From NCBI RefSeq assembly GCF_018143015.1, contig NC_054740.1, forward strand, positions 74,111,856-74,175,855: DNA of 64,000 nucleotides, written 5' to 3'. This stretch comes from Lytechinus variegatus (Eukaryota > Echinodermata > Echinoidea > Temnopleuroida > Toxopneustidae). Under the pieces are notes generated by a model. It was not told where the DNA came from and did no database searches. It worked only from the letters and a program-made list of their open reading frames with translations. Shown piece after piece: positions 1-11,208 of this stretch. Position 1 is the first letter of the stretch. Each line of letters begins with the position of its first letter. The position numbers were made by a program, and so were the translations under genes.

Positions 1-1029
1 TGGAAAAATAAACCAGAGTAAAAGGGTGGCAAGATAAATCGTCTAAGGAATGACCATATAGCTATTACAGTAATAGCTCTATGGAATGACGGTAAGCCCG
101 ATGGCGCACGAGAAGCCACACAGTTTGTAATTTGTGCTAGTATTAATTGGTCCGAATCTGGATTTTATCATCATGCATTAAGAAAAAAGATATTACCAGT
201 CGGGTAAGATTTAAGAGAAGTTGGATACACAGAGGCGTCGATGGGGGGGGGGGGGCAGGGGGGAAAAGATATCGTTTTGCCCCCCCCCCAATAATTCCGC
301 ATGTGCAACTAAAAAATAGAATAAGATTGTAATGCTACACTGAAATCAGCAAGCAAGATTGAGATACTAACTCGATTTTCATTTAAAATCGTGCTCAAAA
401 TGTCTGCTTTTCAGATTGGAATATATAAGTTTTCAGCTCGCGCTTCGCGCTCGCATGATTTCTGTACCAACAGCCCATACTTTTCATCATTAAAAGGTGA
501 ATAGAATGTCCCGTTTTTAGTTCTAAACCTTAAAAGAACTCCCGCTTCGATTTGCAATAATCTTTTGTTGGATATAATATATCTTGTTCTTTGGTAAAAG
601 CGTCCTATCTTTTTTTTTTCCAGGGGAGCGTTTCATGAAAGGACTTGTCAGACGTTTTATCCGACAGTTACTATAGTAACAGTGCTTCTCAACCAATCAG
701 AATCCAGGAAAGTTGTCAGATCTGACAACTTGTCGGACGAAAATATTGATGAAACGCCCCCCAGATCGAAATATTTTCAGCTCGCGCTTTGCGCTCGCAT
801 CTGTTGTTCTTCTAGATACCCATCTTAATCATTGGTACCAAAAATGCTTAGAATGTCAAGCTTTCAGGTCAGAATATACAGGAATTTCAGCTCGCTCTCT
901 AGTGAGATACATACTAATCTATCCTCGTGAGTTACTAAAAACAAACCTAAACAGGTACATTTTTCCTGTTTTCATGTCATACTTGAAAATTTCAGCTCGC
1001 GCTTCGCGCTCGCATTGTTGGTGAGGGTG

Positions 1030-1060
<31 letters not shown>

Positions 1061-1359
1061 TATATACATATATATGTGTGTATACATCATGCTTAATAAA
1101 CAGATCACTATGTACATGGTCTAGACAATTTTTGTCATTTTTTTTCTTTCGTATTAGTTTAGAATAGGCTTACTTGTAACACAAATTGAATTTTCAGTAC
1201 ACTACAACATTGAAGGAATTTCCAAGAACTCCATGTATATCAACCACTCTCAAATGTCCTAACTTGTGATATTAGTGGGGGTTATGTTGAAAGATCCCCA
1301 TCCACATGAACATTTGTGTCAATCATCCCCCCAACCAAGAATACCGATCGACACCCATG
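1..1359 (+). repeat. Left arm of a large inverted repeat (fold-back element)
   Basis: This segment reappears as its reverse complement at about 8135-9515, with only small indels and substitutions visible by eye. The inner boundary is sharp: the arm ends at the sequence around 1344-1359 (CCGATCGACACCCATG), whose complement starts at 8135. The outer end is cut by the window edge, because the right arm continues about 15 bases beyond what can be matched here. The arm contains an AT dinucleotide stretch (about 1030-1076). It also contains three copies of a motif of the type TCAGCTCGCGCTTCGCGCTCGCA (around 431, 778 and 990), one degenerate copy near 885, and a nested MITE at 621-764. Sea urchin TU elements are a known family of modular fold-back transposons with long inverted repeats; membership of that family is inference. 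No transposase is visible. Confidence 0.85.
621..764 (+). mobile_element. MITE, CTGGGG-GCGTTTCAT family, copy 1
   Basis: Short palindromic element bounded by CAGGGGAGCGTTTCATGAAA on the left and ATGAAACGCCCCCCAG on the right. It has internal inverted pieces (GGACTTGTCAGACG, GTCAGATCTGACAACTTGTC) and a central TTACTATAGTAAC palindrome. It is nested in the fold-back arm and mirrored by the copy at 8732-8893, so it was in the arm before the arm was duplicated. Non-coding. The same family recurs at 22384, 42684, 44478 and 46721, with a relative at 20298. Confidence 0.85.
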
Positions 1360-2062
1360 ATTACGTGCAATTATATTTGTTTCTGTTTGTAAACCGATGC
1401 CTGCATGCTCTTCATGAGCTTTTGTTCTCATTAGCCTCAAAATTTTCATTCATTTCAAAATTTTGCTTTTTATTATTTTGTATCTTATTATATGTCCGTT
1501 ATTGTTCATTAATAATTATTGTTTTATCTAATGAAAATACAAATCAAAATGAGAAAAGTAAATCTTGGAATACGTTTCAATAATCGAGTGGTTAGTATTC
1601 TGCAGTCTTATGAAATAATGACAAGATAACTTTCTCTCAATTCAATATTATTGCCCAAACATGATGCGACAAGATAAAGTAAATTTTTAAACATGAAAGA
1701 CAGCAATGGTTGGAATATTTTTGAGTACATTTACATGAGTCGCCAGAGTGTACAAGTGTTATGAAAACTAGCGGCACTTTTAAACATGATTTCTCTTTAT
1801 ATTAGAATTCATTTCAATGTATTTCACATTGTATATCAGCATGGAAATGAACATAAAGAAATGAAACTTTGATTAAGAAATACTAACAATGTATCAACCA
1901 AACTTGTATTGGTGCGTTCTTTAATGCCATTTACACACAATGTTGAATGACATAAAGAAACCTGATAATACAGGACCCCGGACGGACCTATAACAGAAAA
2001 TTAAATTCCGCACAGCCATGGCGAAGATAAATTTATGTAAGTTTAAAAAAGGAGGGAACCTA

Positions 2063-2275
2063 CACTGCAAAAAATCCGGTGTTAATTTACCACAAGCCCA
2101 GAATCTATATATCCAGAGATGTGTAAACAACACCAGTTTGTCTTGGTCTAACACCAGATAGGTGTTTATATAACACCAATTAGTAAACAACATCGGTTTG
2201 ATTCCAAATTGGTGTTGTTGCAATACTTCTCTGATTCCGGGTTTGTGTTAAATTGACACCAGCGTTTTTGCAGTG
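2063..2275. mobile_element. Palindromic MITE with CACTGCAAAAA ends, TA target site
   Basis: The ends are CACTGCAAAAA and TTTTTGCAGTG. They are flanked on both sides by TA (2061-2062 and 2276-2277), as expected for a TA-targeting DNA transposon derivative. Subterminal matches (GTGTTAATTT against its complement AAATTGACAC) extend the inverted repeats. The interior repeats AACACC/GGTGTT motifs. An open frame across it on the minus strand is repeat-derived and not coding. Confidence 0.8.
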
Positions 2276-2411
2276 TACAGCAAGATTAGTATTTCTAAAA
2301 ATATTGACCCAAAATTATAGAACATGTGGAAAGGGATAACAGGAAGTTATCGGTCAAATGATGTGTCCCATCTAAATCATGTTCATAGAGTTGTTTTTAC
2401 CCATCACTTAC

Positions 2412-3542
2412 CAGGGAATTAAGCCTTGTAGCAATGTGCTGAGAAGCTGTTAGAAGAGCGATACCGTATTTCGGGCGCTTCTCCTAAGATGAGAATGGGA
2501 AACATAAGTTTGATTCTTAATTCTAAAACATGATTAGAGATAGACCAACTGTGCTTAGAATACAGTCATCTTGCCAGTAAAGGATCCCTGTTCCTTATTT
2601 TCATTTTTCTTCTTCCCTGCTTTGCCTTTTTTGACACCATTCTTCCTGTAGGGATGCCCCTGCAGTGACTATATTGATGGAAGCAGGGTATCACAGCCGA
2701 CAGATTTCAAAAGAAGAAAAAAGATATAGAAAAGGAAAAGTGGGAATAAACAATAGTCCTAGATCTATTAGAAACAAGAAAGTGTTGGAACCTACCCTTA
2801 ATTTTTCATTGAAAAAAATCCAACTTGGCCTTAAGGTCTTCTTGCCTCCACCCCTATGAAGCCCACCGTCCTTTTTTGGGGGGGATATCTTTTTACGGGA
2901 ACCTGAACTTTTTTGCTGAATGGGGTTCAGGGTTCAACTGAAGGCCTATTACGCTGAGAGGCAGAGGGGATACTCACAATTTCTGTCGGCCACTTTAATT
3001 CATAGGAGAGCTGCCCGCCGTTAGGGCCAAAACCAAATCTGCCAACATAGTAGAGCTCCTTTAAATAAAACAAAAAGATAGACAATTGAAAAATACAAGC
3101 GGACAAAATAAATGAAAGTCAAATGTGCGTATGAAAGTAATTTAGGATGGGGGGTCGGGTGTCCGGACACTTTATATTTGAAGCCTTCTTTTTGAATTCA
3201 GTAATCATCTTCTAATTTGTTCTCTATAATATTTCCCAATATTTTGTACTAAAAATGATAAAAATTCGCTTGTTAATTTTACCAAATGATTTTCTAAAAT
3301 TGATCGTCCGGACACTCAACCTGTCTGGACACACAACAATTGGGTATAACTGAATTTCCTGAAATTCAATTGAGGTAAAAAAAAATAAACGCTTACCCGA
3401 GTCAACAAAGCAAATTAAATCAAAACGAAAGTTTGATCAACATGATATATTTTCTTACCATTGGTATATCTAGACATCCCGATATAGAAACGCCAACACA
3501 GAGCCTGAAAGTGAGAACAAACAGCACAAGTTGGGAAAACAT
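2412..3542 (-). CDS. 5' part of a signal-peptide protein, possibly GPR180/TMEM145-like (four putative exons, continues off the left edge)
   Basis: Not securely identified. Four minus-strand blocks have splice-like borders and are all phase 0. Exon 1 is 3542-3459 (28 codons), a Met followed by a hydrophobic signal-peptide-like stretch (QLVLFVLTF) and ending CLDIPM before GTAAGA. Exon 2 is 3058-2978 (27 codons), containing YYVGRFGFGPNGGQLSYEL and ending at GTGAGT. Exon 3 is 2659-2564 (32 codons), very Lys-rich, with a weak donor GTATTC, and is the least certain. Exon 4 is 2483-2412 (24 codons), with a good acceptor and a GTAAGT donor. The pattern R-F-x-F-x(4)-G-x-L in exon 2 recalls the ectodomain start of GPR180/TMEM145 proteins; this is recall, not a search. 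Alternatively, exon 1 could be internal and start at the CAG acceptor-like site inside it. Further exons would lie left of 2412 or beyond the window. Exons 1-2 recur as pseudogene copies at 41-44 kb, which supports their being real gene pieces. Confidence 0.45.
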
Positions 3543-4110
3543 CATTTAGATATAATATGCCCATTCAAATTCTGTATATTTCGACAAAATAAGATCTAAC
3601 AGTTAGGCCTAGATCTTATTTCAAAAATGAGATTTATTTTTGTCAAATTCAGGGATGGCGTGAATTATGCATTGTCATGTGGTACGCGTACCTTGCAGTG
3701 CGCGAAGCCAAATGCGCATATCCGAAGGGGGAACTCCCCCCCCCCCCCGACCCCCGGAATGGGGCCGCTGCTCATTACGGGGATCGGAAAGAAGGATCGA
3801 GACAGAAGGAGGAAGCAAAGAAAAGCCCCCGAAAAAAAAATATTTTTTTTCGTTGAGGTGTTGGCGATTTAAAATGGATCAAGTTCAAATCACCCCATCA
3901 CGTTAAGATCGGCAGCTTCTATGTTCTGTAGGCATTTCTATGAGGGGCGCAAAATGTGAAGGAAAAAAAAGAGAAGGAAAAATCTCTATTCATTACTGTA
4001 ACGCATGTAATACCAAAAGTAAGCCCAATAAATTTCGACAAAAAGTTTTATCGTTTAATTTATATCTAAAGCAATTTTAGACAATCTAAAAGTAAAAACA
4101 ATGAGAACCG
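2868..4110. repeat. Segment duplicated at 40.86-45.7 kb
   Basis: Three blocks here have close matches in the right half of the window. 2868-3083 matches 40857-40950 plus 41535-41620. 3350-3550 matches 42305-42490 and 44099-44284. 3679-4110 matches 43180-43570 and 44974-45365. The matching parts include exons 1 and 2 of the minus-strand gene, its introns and its 5' flank, so this is a segmental copy and not only a shared transposon. The sequence between blocks differs because of insertions in the right-hand copy. Poly-C tracts at 3739-3750 differ in length between copies. Confidence 0.8.
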
Positions 4111-5297
4111 TCATGGCCTGAATAGATATAGGAGTACCCCGTTGGATTCCAAGATATTTGCTCCGGCGACCATAATTACTCCGATAGAAAATATGCGAGT
4201 TAAGCCCAGCATAAAACCCATTCTCCAAAACTGAATAAACCATAATCCTTACATTTACATTATTCTGACCCACAATCTATTACACAAATTTCACGCAAAC
4301 CCTGTGCCCTCTCAGATATTAAGACCCGGCGGAGTAAATGTCGCAGGTGCAAATTTCGTGTCACCGCCCATTGTGCCGGTCTTCATCAGCCTGTCTCACG
4401 AATTTTCAGATTGAGAACTAAGGGCCGTTTCATAAATCTGTTCGAAAGTAAAAAAAACAAAACTTACAAAAGCAAAAAATTATAAACAACTGTTAACCCT
4501 TGTGCTTAGTAAGATACTCGAAATATTGCGGAGAAAAATTCACCTAAATCGGGTGTAAAAAATATTAGATTTTAAAGTTTTCGCTTATTTTTGCAAAACA
4601 GTTTTATGCACATAGTGGGTGATTGCAATTAAGAGGGTCAATGATGACATACATTTATTTTTTCTGTATTTTATTACAAATTATAATATTTTCCGATTTG
4701 GACTACAAGGATGCATCTTCATTAAATCACAATAGGTTGCAAACATAGCATTCCCAGGACCCTGGAAACGAATTTTTTAATAAGGGGTGGTGGTTGGAAG
4801 AAAAAAAGGACAAGCAAAAAACAAAATGTTTTCACTACAAAACGAAGGTGATTGTATTTTTATTTTTTTTTACTTCTTTTACCATATTTACCTGATTTCA
4901 AGGGGGTGCTGCCTATTATGAATAACATATCAAGAAGCACCCACAAGCAAAACACCCCAGCACCCCCTAGCTACCAGGGCCATGGACAATCCCGAATGCA
5001 TCTATCAACTTTTGAATCAAACCTTGTTTAAAATAATGAGGAAGATAATGACATGACAAAATGCAAATAGAAATAGTCAGCGGGTGACATTTATTTCCTT
5101 ATTTCTATACCGACCATTGATAGGATGAGCATATTATCTTCAAAATATCACAATGTTTTATGTATTCACATCAGACTTTAATGAAAATTTCAGCAGTAGG
5201 CTTACTTGATAATTTTCTTTCCATCAAAACCTGCCTTTCAGTGGGTAAACTTGCATTGATATTATCCAGGAAAGCAACATGTTTTTTCAAAAGGAAT
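4111..5297. other. Non-coding interval inside the first fold-back
   Basis: No exon, RNA gene or intact element is seen here. Around 4420-4660 lies a degenerate half of a palindromic MITE: it begins GGGCCGTTTCATAAA and carries a decayed copy of the core motif shared by the TTAA MITEs. The rest is AT-rich intergenic DNA. Confidence 0.5.
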
Positions 5298-5301
5298 TTA
5301 A

Positions 5302-6070
5302 CCCTAAAAAGACTGGGGGGGGGCTGATTCAGCCCCCCCCCCCTCGACATTTTTCGCGATAAATCCGCTGCGCAAATTTTTTTGACCGCGTCGCTCGCCG
5401 ACTTTTTACTTTCAAGTCTTGCGCAACTTTTGAGACCAAAATTGTGACCCCCGGGTACGCGGTTCCAAAATTACGCAACATTTCGTAAGTGCATGCAGAC
5501 CCAAAATTACTCAAAAACGTGAATTTGTGTACAAATCCAATGCAAATAGTGTTCTTAGCCAAAATTCATAAATGTTTTATTATTTTTCCTTTTACTGCTT
5601 AAAATCAATTAATTTTATCTTGTTTATGGTCAAAATAAAGTCCCCGACAATTTCCATTGAAAAAACAATAAAAAACAAAAAGTCGAAAAACAAAGAAATA
5701 CATAAGAAATTTAGAAAACAATAGAATACATAAGAAAATAAATTTGATTTTGAAATTTTTTTTAAAATCAATTTGATCAGATGCCTATCTAGAGTATGTG
5801 AAACAAAAAATTAGCATTTCAGGGGCATTATTTTATTAATTAGAGCAAACTTATGATTTTACGCATAAATTAGCATAATTAATGAGACATGAGATTTTTT
5901 GCCGAATTTGATGTTATAGTTTTGTAGATAATGCCATGGGTAATGCGTGTGCCAATTTCCGTCGCGATCGCGCGATCAACGGCCGAGATCATAAGGGGGG
6001 GGCTGAATCAGCCCCCCCCCCCCCCCCCCCCCGTCTTTTTAGGCGTCGAAATAGCCCAGTCTATTTAGGG
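5302..6070. mobile_element. piggyBac-like non-autonomous element, TTAA target site
   Basis: Both ends are flanked by TTAA (5298-5301 and 6071-6074). The terminal inverted repeats are CCCTAAAAAGACTGGG on the left and, read inward, CCCTAAATAGACTGGG on the right. TTAA followed by CCCTA is the hallmark of the piggyBac superfamily. Subterminally, both ends carry GGGGGGGCTGATTCAGCCCCCCC-type G/C palindromes (5317-5342 and 5995-6032). The interior of about 650 bp is AT-rich with no transposase, so the element depends on an outside enzyme. Confidence 0.8.
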
Positions 6071-6426
6071 TTAAAGCCATTCAAAGGGCCCTTTTGTCAC
6101 TTTATGAGCGCCTTTATGCTATAAGTGCACAAAAGACATGGGTCACTGCTTATCTAAGGTAAGGTCAGATACCGGTCAGATACCATGCAGAATATTCCTT
6201 TGGGGCCTTCAAATTGATGCATGTACCTTTCAAAACCATAAAGAAATAACAAAAACCTATTAAATGAACCATACATTATTGAAATCCAATAAGCTACAAA
6301 AATTTGTGCAAGTGCCGTGCAGTATGATCTGACGCGAGTGAATCGAACATAATTTGATCGGGTTTGGATTTTGAACATGTAAAACGTTCAGATGCGACGA
6401 TTTACGCAACCAACTCCTAGTTCTCG

Positions 6427-6958
6427 AGGGGCTTTCGCAATCACTCTTCCGATCGTTGGGGTGGACTTGTCCTTTAAGGGGCTTTCACAATCACTCTTAC
6501 GATCGTTGGGGTCGACTTGTCCTTTAAGGGGCTTTCACAATCACTCTTATGATCGTTGGGGTCAACTTGTCCTTTAAGGGGCTTTCATAATCACTCTTCC
6601 GATCGTTGGGGTGGACTTGTCCTTTAAGGGGCTTTCACAAAATCACTCTTACGATCTTTCTGGTGGACTTGTCCTTTAAGGGGCTTTCACAATCACTCTT
6701 ACGATCGTTGGGGTGGACTTGTCCTTTAAGGGGCTTTCACAATCACTCTTACGATCGTTGGGGTCGACTTGTCCTTTAAGGGGCTTTCACAATCACTCTT
6801 ATGATCGTTGGGGTCGACTTGTCCTTTAAGGGGCTTTCATAATCACTCTTACGATCGTTGGGGTGGACTTGTCCTTCAACATGTTTAAGGAGCTCTCGCA
6901 ATCACTCCTACGATCGTTGGGGTAAGGGGCTTTCACAATCACTCGTACGATCATTTGC
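6427..6958 (+). repeat. 50-bp tandem array, about 11 copies, built from joined MITE ends
   Basis: Unit starts recur at about 6431, 6481, 6531, 6581, 6631, 6683, 6733, 6783 and 6833, with two diverged units at 6891 and 6928. Each unit contains GGGGTGGACTTGTCCTTTAA followed by GGGGCTTTCACAATCACTC and ACGATCGTT. The first part is identical to the right end of the MITE at 7211-7788. The second part is the left end of the adjacent palindromic element at about 6928-7206. The array is therefore a repeated junction of two elements sharing a TTAA site. Non-coding. Confidence 0.85.
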
Positions 6959-7206
6959 GATAATTTGGTCACAATAATTATGTTGCATACAATCGCAACG
7001 GTTGTAAGCAGTCGCTCCACCAATTGTGAAAGGGGCCCTTAATGCAAGCTTTGAGCATTTTCATCGCTTAGTATCCGAATATTCTACTTTTAAAAGCCCC
7101 TTCCACAATTGGTGGTGCGAATGCTTACAACCGTTGCGATTCTGTGCAACATATTTTTGTGACCAAATGATCGCAAACGATCGCACGAGCAATTATGAAA
7201 GCCCCT
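6928..7206. mobile_element. Palindromic MITE, GGGGCTTTCACAATC family
   Basis: The left half (6928-7036) and right half (about 7097-7206) are inverted copies. They share CACAATTGGTGG, the segment GCTTACAACCGTTGCGAT, a GGTCACAA-type stretch and the outer GGGGCTTTCA. TTAA is present at the right edge (7207-7210), where the next element begins directly. Its left end is fused into the 50-bp tandem array. No coding potential. Confidence 0.65.
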
Positions 7207-7210
7207 TTAA

Positions 7211-7788
7211 ATGTCAGGTCCACCCCCAAAAATGTTTATTTGAATCAATAGAGAAAAATAAAAAGCATAATGCTGAAAATGTCATCGAAATCGAACGTAA
7301 AACAAGAAAGTGTTGCTCATTTTTCACAAAACAGTTATAATTATGCACAACTCAGTGACATGCAAATTAGAGAGTCGATGATGTCCATCACATACTCTTT
7401 CTTTTTGTTTTTTATTGTTTGAATTGTACAATATTTCTTTTTTTACCAATTTGACATTAAGGACCAACTTAACTGAGCCATAAGATGTTATAACAACGGT
7501 AATACCACATGTTTAGGGAGGAATAAAACTTTGTCTCACAGGACAAAGAGGAGAAAACTAGAATAATTGATATTTCATGTAATAAAATACAATAGGAATA
7601 GTAAGTGATGTCATCAGTTCCCTCATTTGCATGCCGACCATATAACTGTTTTGTGAAATTAAGCGAAACTTAAAATGTCATAACTTTCTTATTTTACATC
7701 CGATTTTTATCAAATTTTCGGTGTAATGCTTGTTGGATTTTTCTCTAATTATTATTCAATGAACTTTTTGCTGGGGTGGACTTGTCCT
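7211..7788. mobile_element. TTAA MITE, family with GTCCACCCC ends
   Basis: Flanked by TTAA at 7207-7210 and 7789-7792. The left end is ATGTCAGGTCCACCCCC and the right end is GGGGTGGACTTGTCCT. The two halves are inverted copies over most of their length, including the motifs TGCACAACTCAGTGACATGCAAAT, TTTCACAAAACAG and the core TTTCATCAAAATCGG (diverged to TGTCATCGAAATCGA on the left). A shorter relative lies at 39086-39430 and a one-sided fragment at about 27410-27890. Non-autonomous. Confidence 0.8.
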
Positions 7789-8134
7789 TTAAGAATATAG
7801 CTGCAATGATTGGGCTTAGAAAATATGCTTTCTTGTACGTGTATCCCCCGCCTCAACATTGTGACGTCATGCTGTGTTCAAAGCGTCATGTTATGATTCC
7901 ATAAAGTTGTACACTGAAAAAAAATCGGTGATTTCCCCGCTTTTCAGATTCCGCATTTGATCTTTTTCACTTTTATCACCTAGAGATACTATAAATTTCT
8001 CTTCCTGCAAGCGTGAATTGATGAAATCTACAGTTTTTTTACTACTTTTTACCACATTTTATATCCCGCTTATTTAGCGCAGCTTTCCAATTCTATCTGC
8101 ATTCAGATTATGTGTAACATCTTTTCCTAACATA

Positions 8135-9515
8135 CATGGGTGTCGATCGGTACTCTTGGTTGGGGGCTGATTGACACAAATGTTCATGTGGATGGGGATC
8201 TTTCAACATTACCCCCTAAAATCACAAGTTAGGACATTTGAGAGTGGTTGATATGCATGGAGTTCTTGGAAATTCCTTCATTGTTGTAGTGTACTGAAAA
8301 TTCAATTTGTGTAAGCCTATTCTAAACTAATACGAAAAAAAAATGACAAAAATTGTCTGGACCATGTACATAGTGATCTGTTTATTGAGCATGATGTATA
8401 CACACATATATATGTATATATATATATTATATATATATATATTTATATTTATATATATATCACCCTCACCAACAATGCGAGCGCGAAGCGCGAGCTGAAA
8501 TTTTCAAGTATGACATGAAAACAGGAAAAATGTACCTGTTTAGGTTTGTTTTTAGTAACTCACGAGGATAGATTAGTATGTATCTCACTAGAGAGCGAGC
8601 TGAAATTCCTGTATATTCTGACCTGAAAGCTTGACATTCTAAGCATTTTTGGTACCAATGATTAAGATGGGTATCTAGAAGAACAATAGATGCGAGCGCA
8701 AAGCGCGAGCTGAAAATTTTGATATTTCGATCTGGGGGCGTTTCATCAATATTTTCGTCCGGTAAGTTGTCAGATCTGACAAATTTCCTGGATTCTGATT
8801 GGTTGAGAAGCACTGTTACTATAGTAACTGTCGGATAAAACAAGACTTGTCGGATAAAACATCTGACAAGTCCTTTCATGAAACGCTCCCCGGGAAAAAA
8901 AGATAGTTTAATGGACACTTTTACTAATTAAAAAGATTAAATAATATCATATCCAACAAAAGATTATTGCAAATCGAAGCGGGAGTTCTTTTGAGATTTA
9001 GAACTAAAAACGGGAAATTCTATTAACCTATTTAATGTTGAAAAGTATGGGTTGTTGGTACAGAAATCATGCGAGCGCGAAGCGCTAGCTGAAAACCTAT
9101 ATATTCCAATCTGAAAAGCAGACATTTTGAGCACGATTTTAAATGAAATTCGAGTTGGTATCTCAATCTCGCTCGCTGATTTCAGTGTAGCATTACAATT
9201 TTATTCTATTTTTTAGTTGCACATGCGGAATTATTGGGGGGCAAAACGATATCTCCCCCCCCCCCGATCGACGCCTCTGTGTATACAACTTCTCTTAAAT
9301 CTAACCCGACTGGCAATATCTTTTTTCTTAATCATGTTAATGCATGATGATAAAATGTAGATTCGGACCAATTAAGACTAGCACAAATTACATACTGTGT
9401 GGCTTCTCGTGCGCCATCGGGTTTACCGTCATTCCATAGAGTTATTACTGTAATAGCTATATGGTCATTCCTTACACGATTTATCTTGCCACCCTTTTAC
9501 TCTGCTTTACTTTTC
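8135..9515 (-). repeat. Right arm of the first large inverted repeat
   Basis: Reverse complement of 1-1359, in order: the CATGGGTGTCGATCGG inner end, the AT-repeat tract (about 8400-8460), the GCGAGCGCGAAGCGCGAGCTGAA motifs (8477, 8691, 9070), the nested MITE (8732-8893), the G/C homopolymers (9237-9265), and the outer sequence around 9440-9500. With the left arm it encloses about 6.8 kb. A 150-codon open frame on the minus strand at 8466-8918 is the arm repeat read through and is not a gene. Confidence 0.85.
8732..8893 (-). mobile_element. MITE, CTGGGG-GCGTTTCAT family, copy 2
   Basis: Mirror copy of 621-764 within the right fold-back arm, bounded by CTGGGGGCGTTTCATCAAT and ATGAAACGCTCCCCG. 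It keeps the full GTCGGATAAAACAAGACTTGTCGGATAAAAC segment, part of which is deleted in the left-arm copy. This shows that the arms have drifted since they formed. Confidence 0.8.
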
Positions 9516-10170
9516 CACCCTTTTGAATTAACTGATTCATCAAAATTGATTTATTCACCACTGTTGGGATGAAACACCCTATCAACAAAAGTTGTTTTCC
9601 GTTAGGGTCCTTTTATGTCATGTGTTAAAAATATCATATACATATAAACATTTCATTCTTTTTCATTTGAATCTCCACCCATCTGTTTAAAAGCCCTGAA
9701 AAGGAATGTTTTTATTTAATAACAATATACACAAATTGCGAGGGAAACCAACTGATTGATGGTATACTGTAATCATCATGATCAAACTTTATTTTTTCAT
9801 CATCATCATTATAATTTTTCTACCCTAAATTATTGCGGGGTGAAAATACAGGCCATCCCCCCACTTGAATTATTGGGGGGATATATCCCCCCCCCATCCC
9901 CCCGTGATCGACACCCATGCTAACATAGCAATTTAATTCCAATAAGAAGCTAAGCAAAGAAATCACATAAATTCTAATGAAGAGATGTAGGTTTACATCC
10001 ATTTGAAAACTAATAATTGTCATCGTCAGTTTGTCTGTAATTTAAATAAAAATCGAAGTCAAAATCTGAAAAGCAGAAAAATTACAAGTTTTTCTGTTAT
10101 CAAACCTATAACATCACAATGCTTCTAAACATGACGTTACGGACATTAGGCTAGTGAAAAGCACTTGGAA
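9516..10170. other. Intergenic AT-rich spacer
   Basis: No exon, RNA gene or intact repeat recognised. There is a short inverted G/C motif at 9834-9905 (GGGGTGAAAATACAGGCC and TTGGGGGGATATATCCCCCC) and a small ATC/ATT-rich patch at 9774-9815. Confidence 0.5.
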
Positions 10171-10175
10171 GCCTT

Positions 10176-10490
10176 TTGTCCCAATCCCCCGCCCGGCCTC
10201 TTAATTTCAGATTTTTTTTTAATGCAAAATACTGTTGTTCAACGTTGGACTACTTGATGCAGAAGTTGGCACGACTAAGTAGCCGCACTTATTTTGTACT
10301 CATTTTCAATAAGGGTTTAGATTTGGTCACTCCACATCGTCAGCATTTAAATGAATTCATTCAGAAAGTTACAAATGACACTTATAAGAGTACATCGATA
10401 GATTAATTTCTTAATTTGCGAAAAACATTTGATACGTTAGATCAAAAACTGTTTTTGTTCCAAAAATTATATGCATATGGCGGGGGCGAG
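10176..10490 (+). pseudogene. Degenerate non-LTR (LINE) reverse transcriptase fragment
   Basis: Two short overlapping frames read like the middle of a Jockey/CR1-type LINE reverse transcriptase. A first part ends HLNEFIQKVTNDTYKS. After an in-frame stop at about 10403 comes a part with LRKTFDTLDQKLFLFQKLYAYG. The family consensus in this region is DLRKAFDTxxHxxLLxKLxxYG, so the catalytic-region Asp and neighbouring residues have decayed. No other domain of the element is present. A dead relic. Confidence 0.55.
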
Positions 10491-11208
10491 TCCAGCTTTC
10501 GCCAACGGGGGGGGGAATAACCCATGTTTTCCCCAATCGGCTGCTGAAAGTTGATTTTTGTTTGTTTCATTGATCGGGTAGTCACGTCTTAGCTTTATTG
10601 TTACAAAACATAAATATATAATAGTCTTATAAAAGCCCTAATTGAGTAGTCCGAGCGCGAAGCGCAAGGTGATTTTGTTTTCATTTATTTTGTCCAGAAG
10701 AATATTCTGTTTGTGATTCACAAGATGTGAATGTGACTCGCGAGCAGATATTGTTAATGTACGTTCTGGACTGATCGAAAAGGAACCTGTTAAGGATTGT
10801 TTGCAGTTACCCATGAAAACAATACATATTTCTACAATCAAAATAATGCAACGCGAAACACAAGATTATTTTTTTTATATTCTGATTAAGCACATTCTGA
10901 ATAAAGAACTGCGTATCTCAATAAACACGTGATGTTTTTTTTTTTAGATTTAGACCTGGAATCTGGGCATTCTGAAAAATGGATCGACGCCCCTGAACAG
11001 TGGTCACAGCCCAATTGTTAAGGTGGCTATTCACAAATAAAATATACATCTACAGTGACCTCAGTGATTAGCGAACCGGTCGTCTATTTCATATTCACCT
11101 CGAATGATCACAAGCATCGATCATGTTGATCACGAGTCATGATCTAAAGGGTGTATGCACAATCGCTACTGGTATATTGTCATTTTATTCGAGTATCGAG
11201 TAAGAATC

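Noticed and set aside
8466-8918. 150-codon open frame (and its counterpart at 713-1024)
   Set aside because: Both are the same inverted-repeat arm read in frame. The peptide is generated by the repeated GCTCGCGCTTCGCGCTCGC motif and a MITE, with no family features.
11155-11208. Upstream in-frame start for dehydrogenase paralogue A
   Set aside because: The added 18 residues are absent from paralogue B, where similarity begins exactly at the ATG used, and the family has short N-termini.
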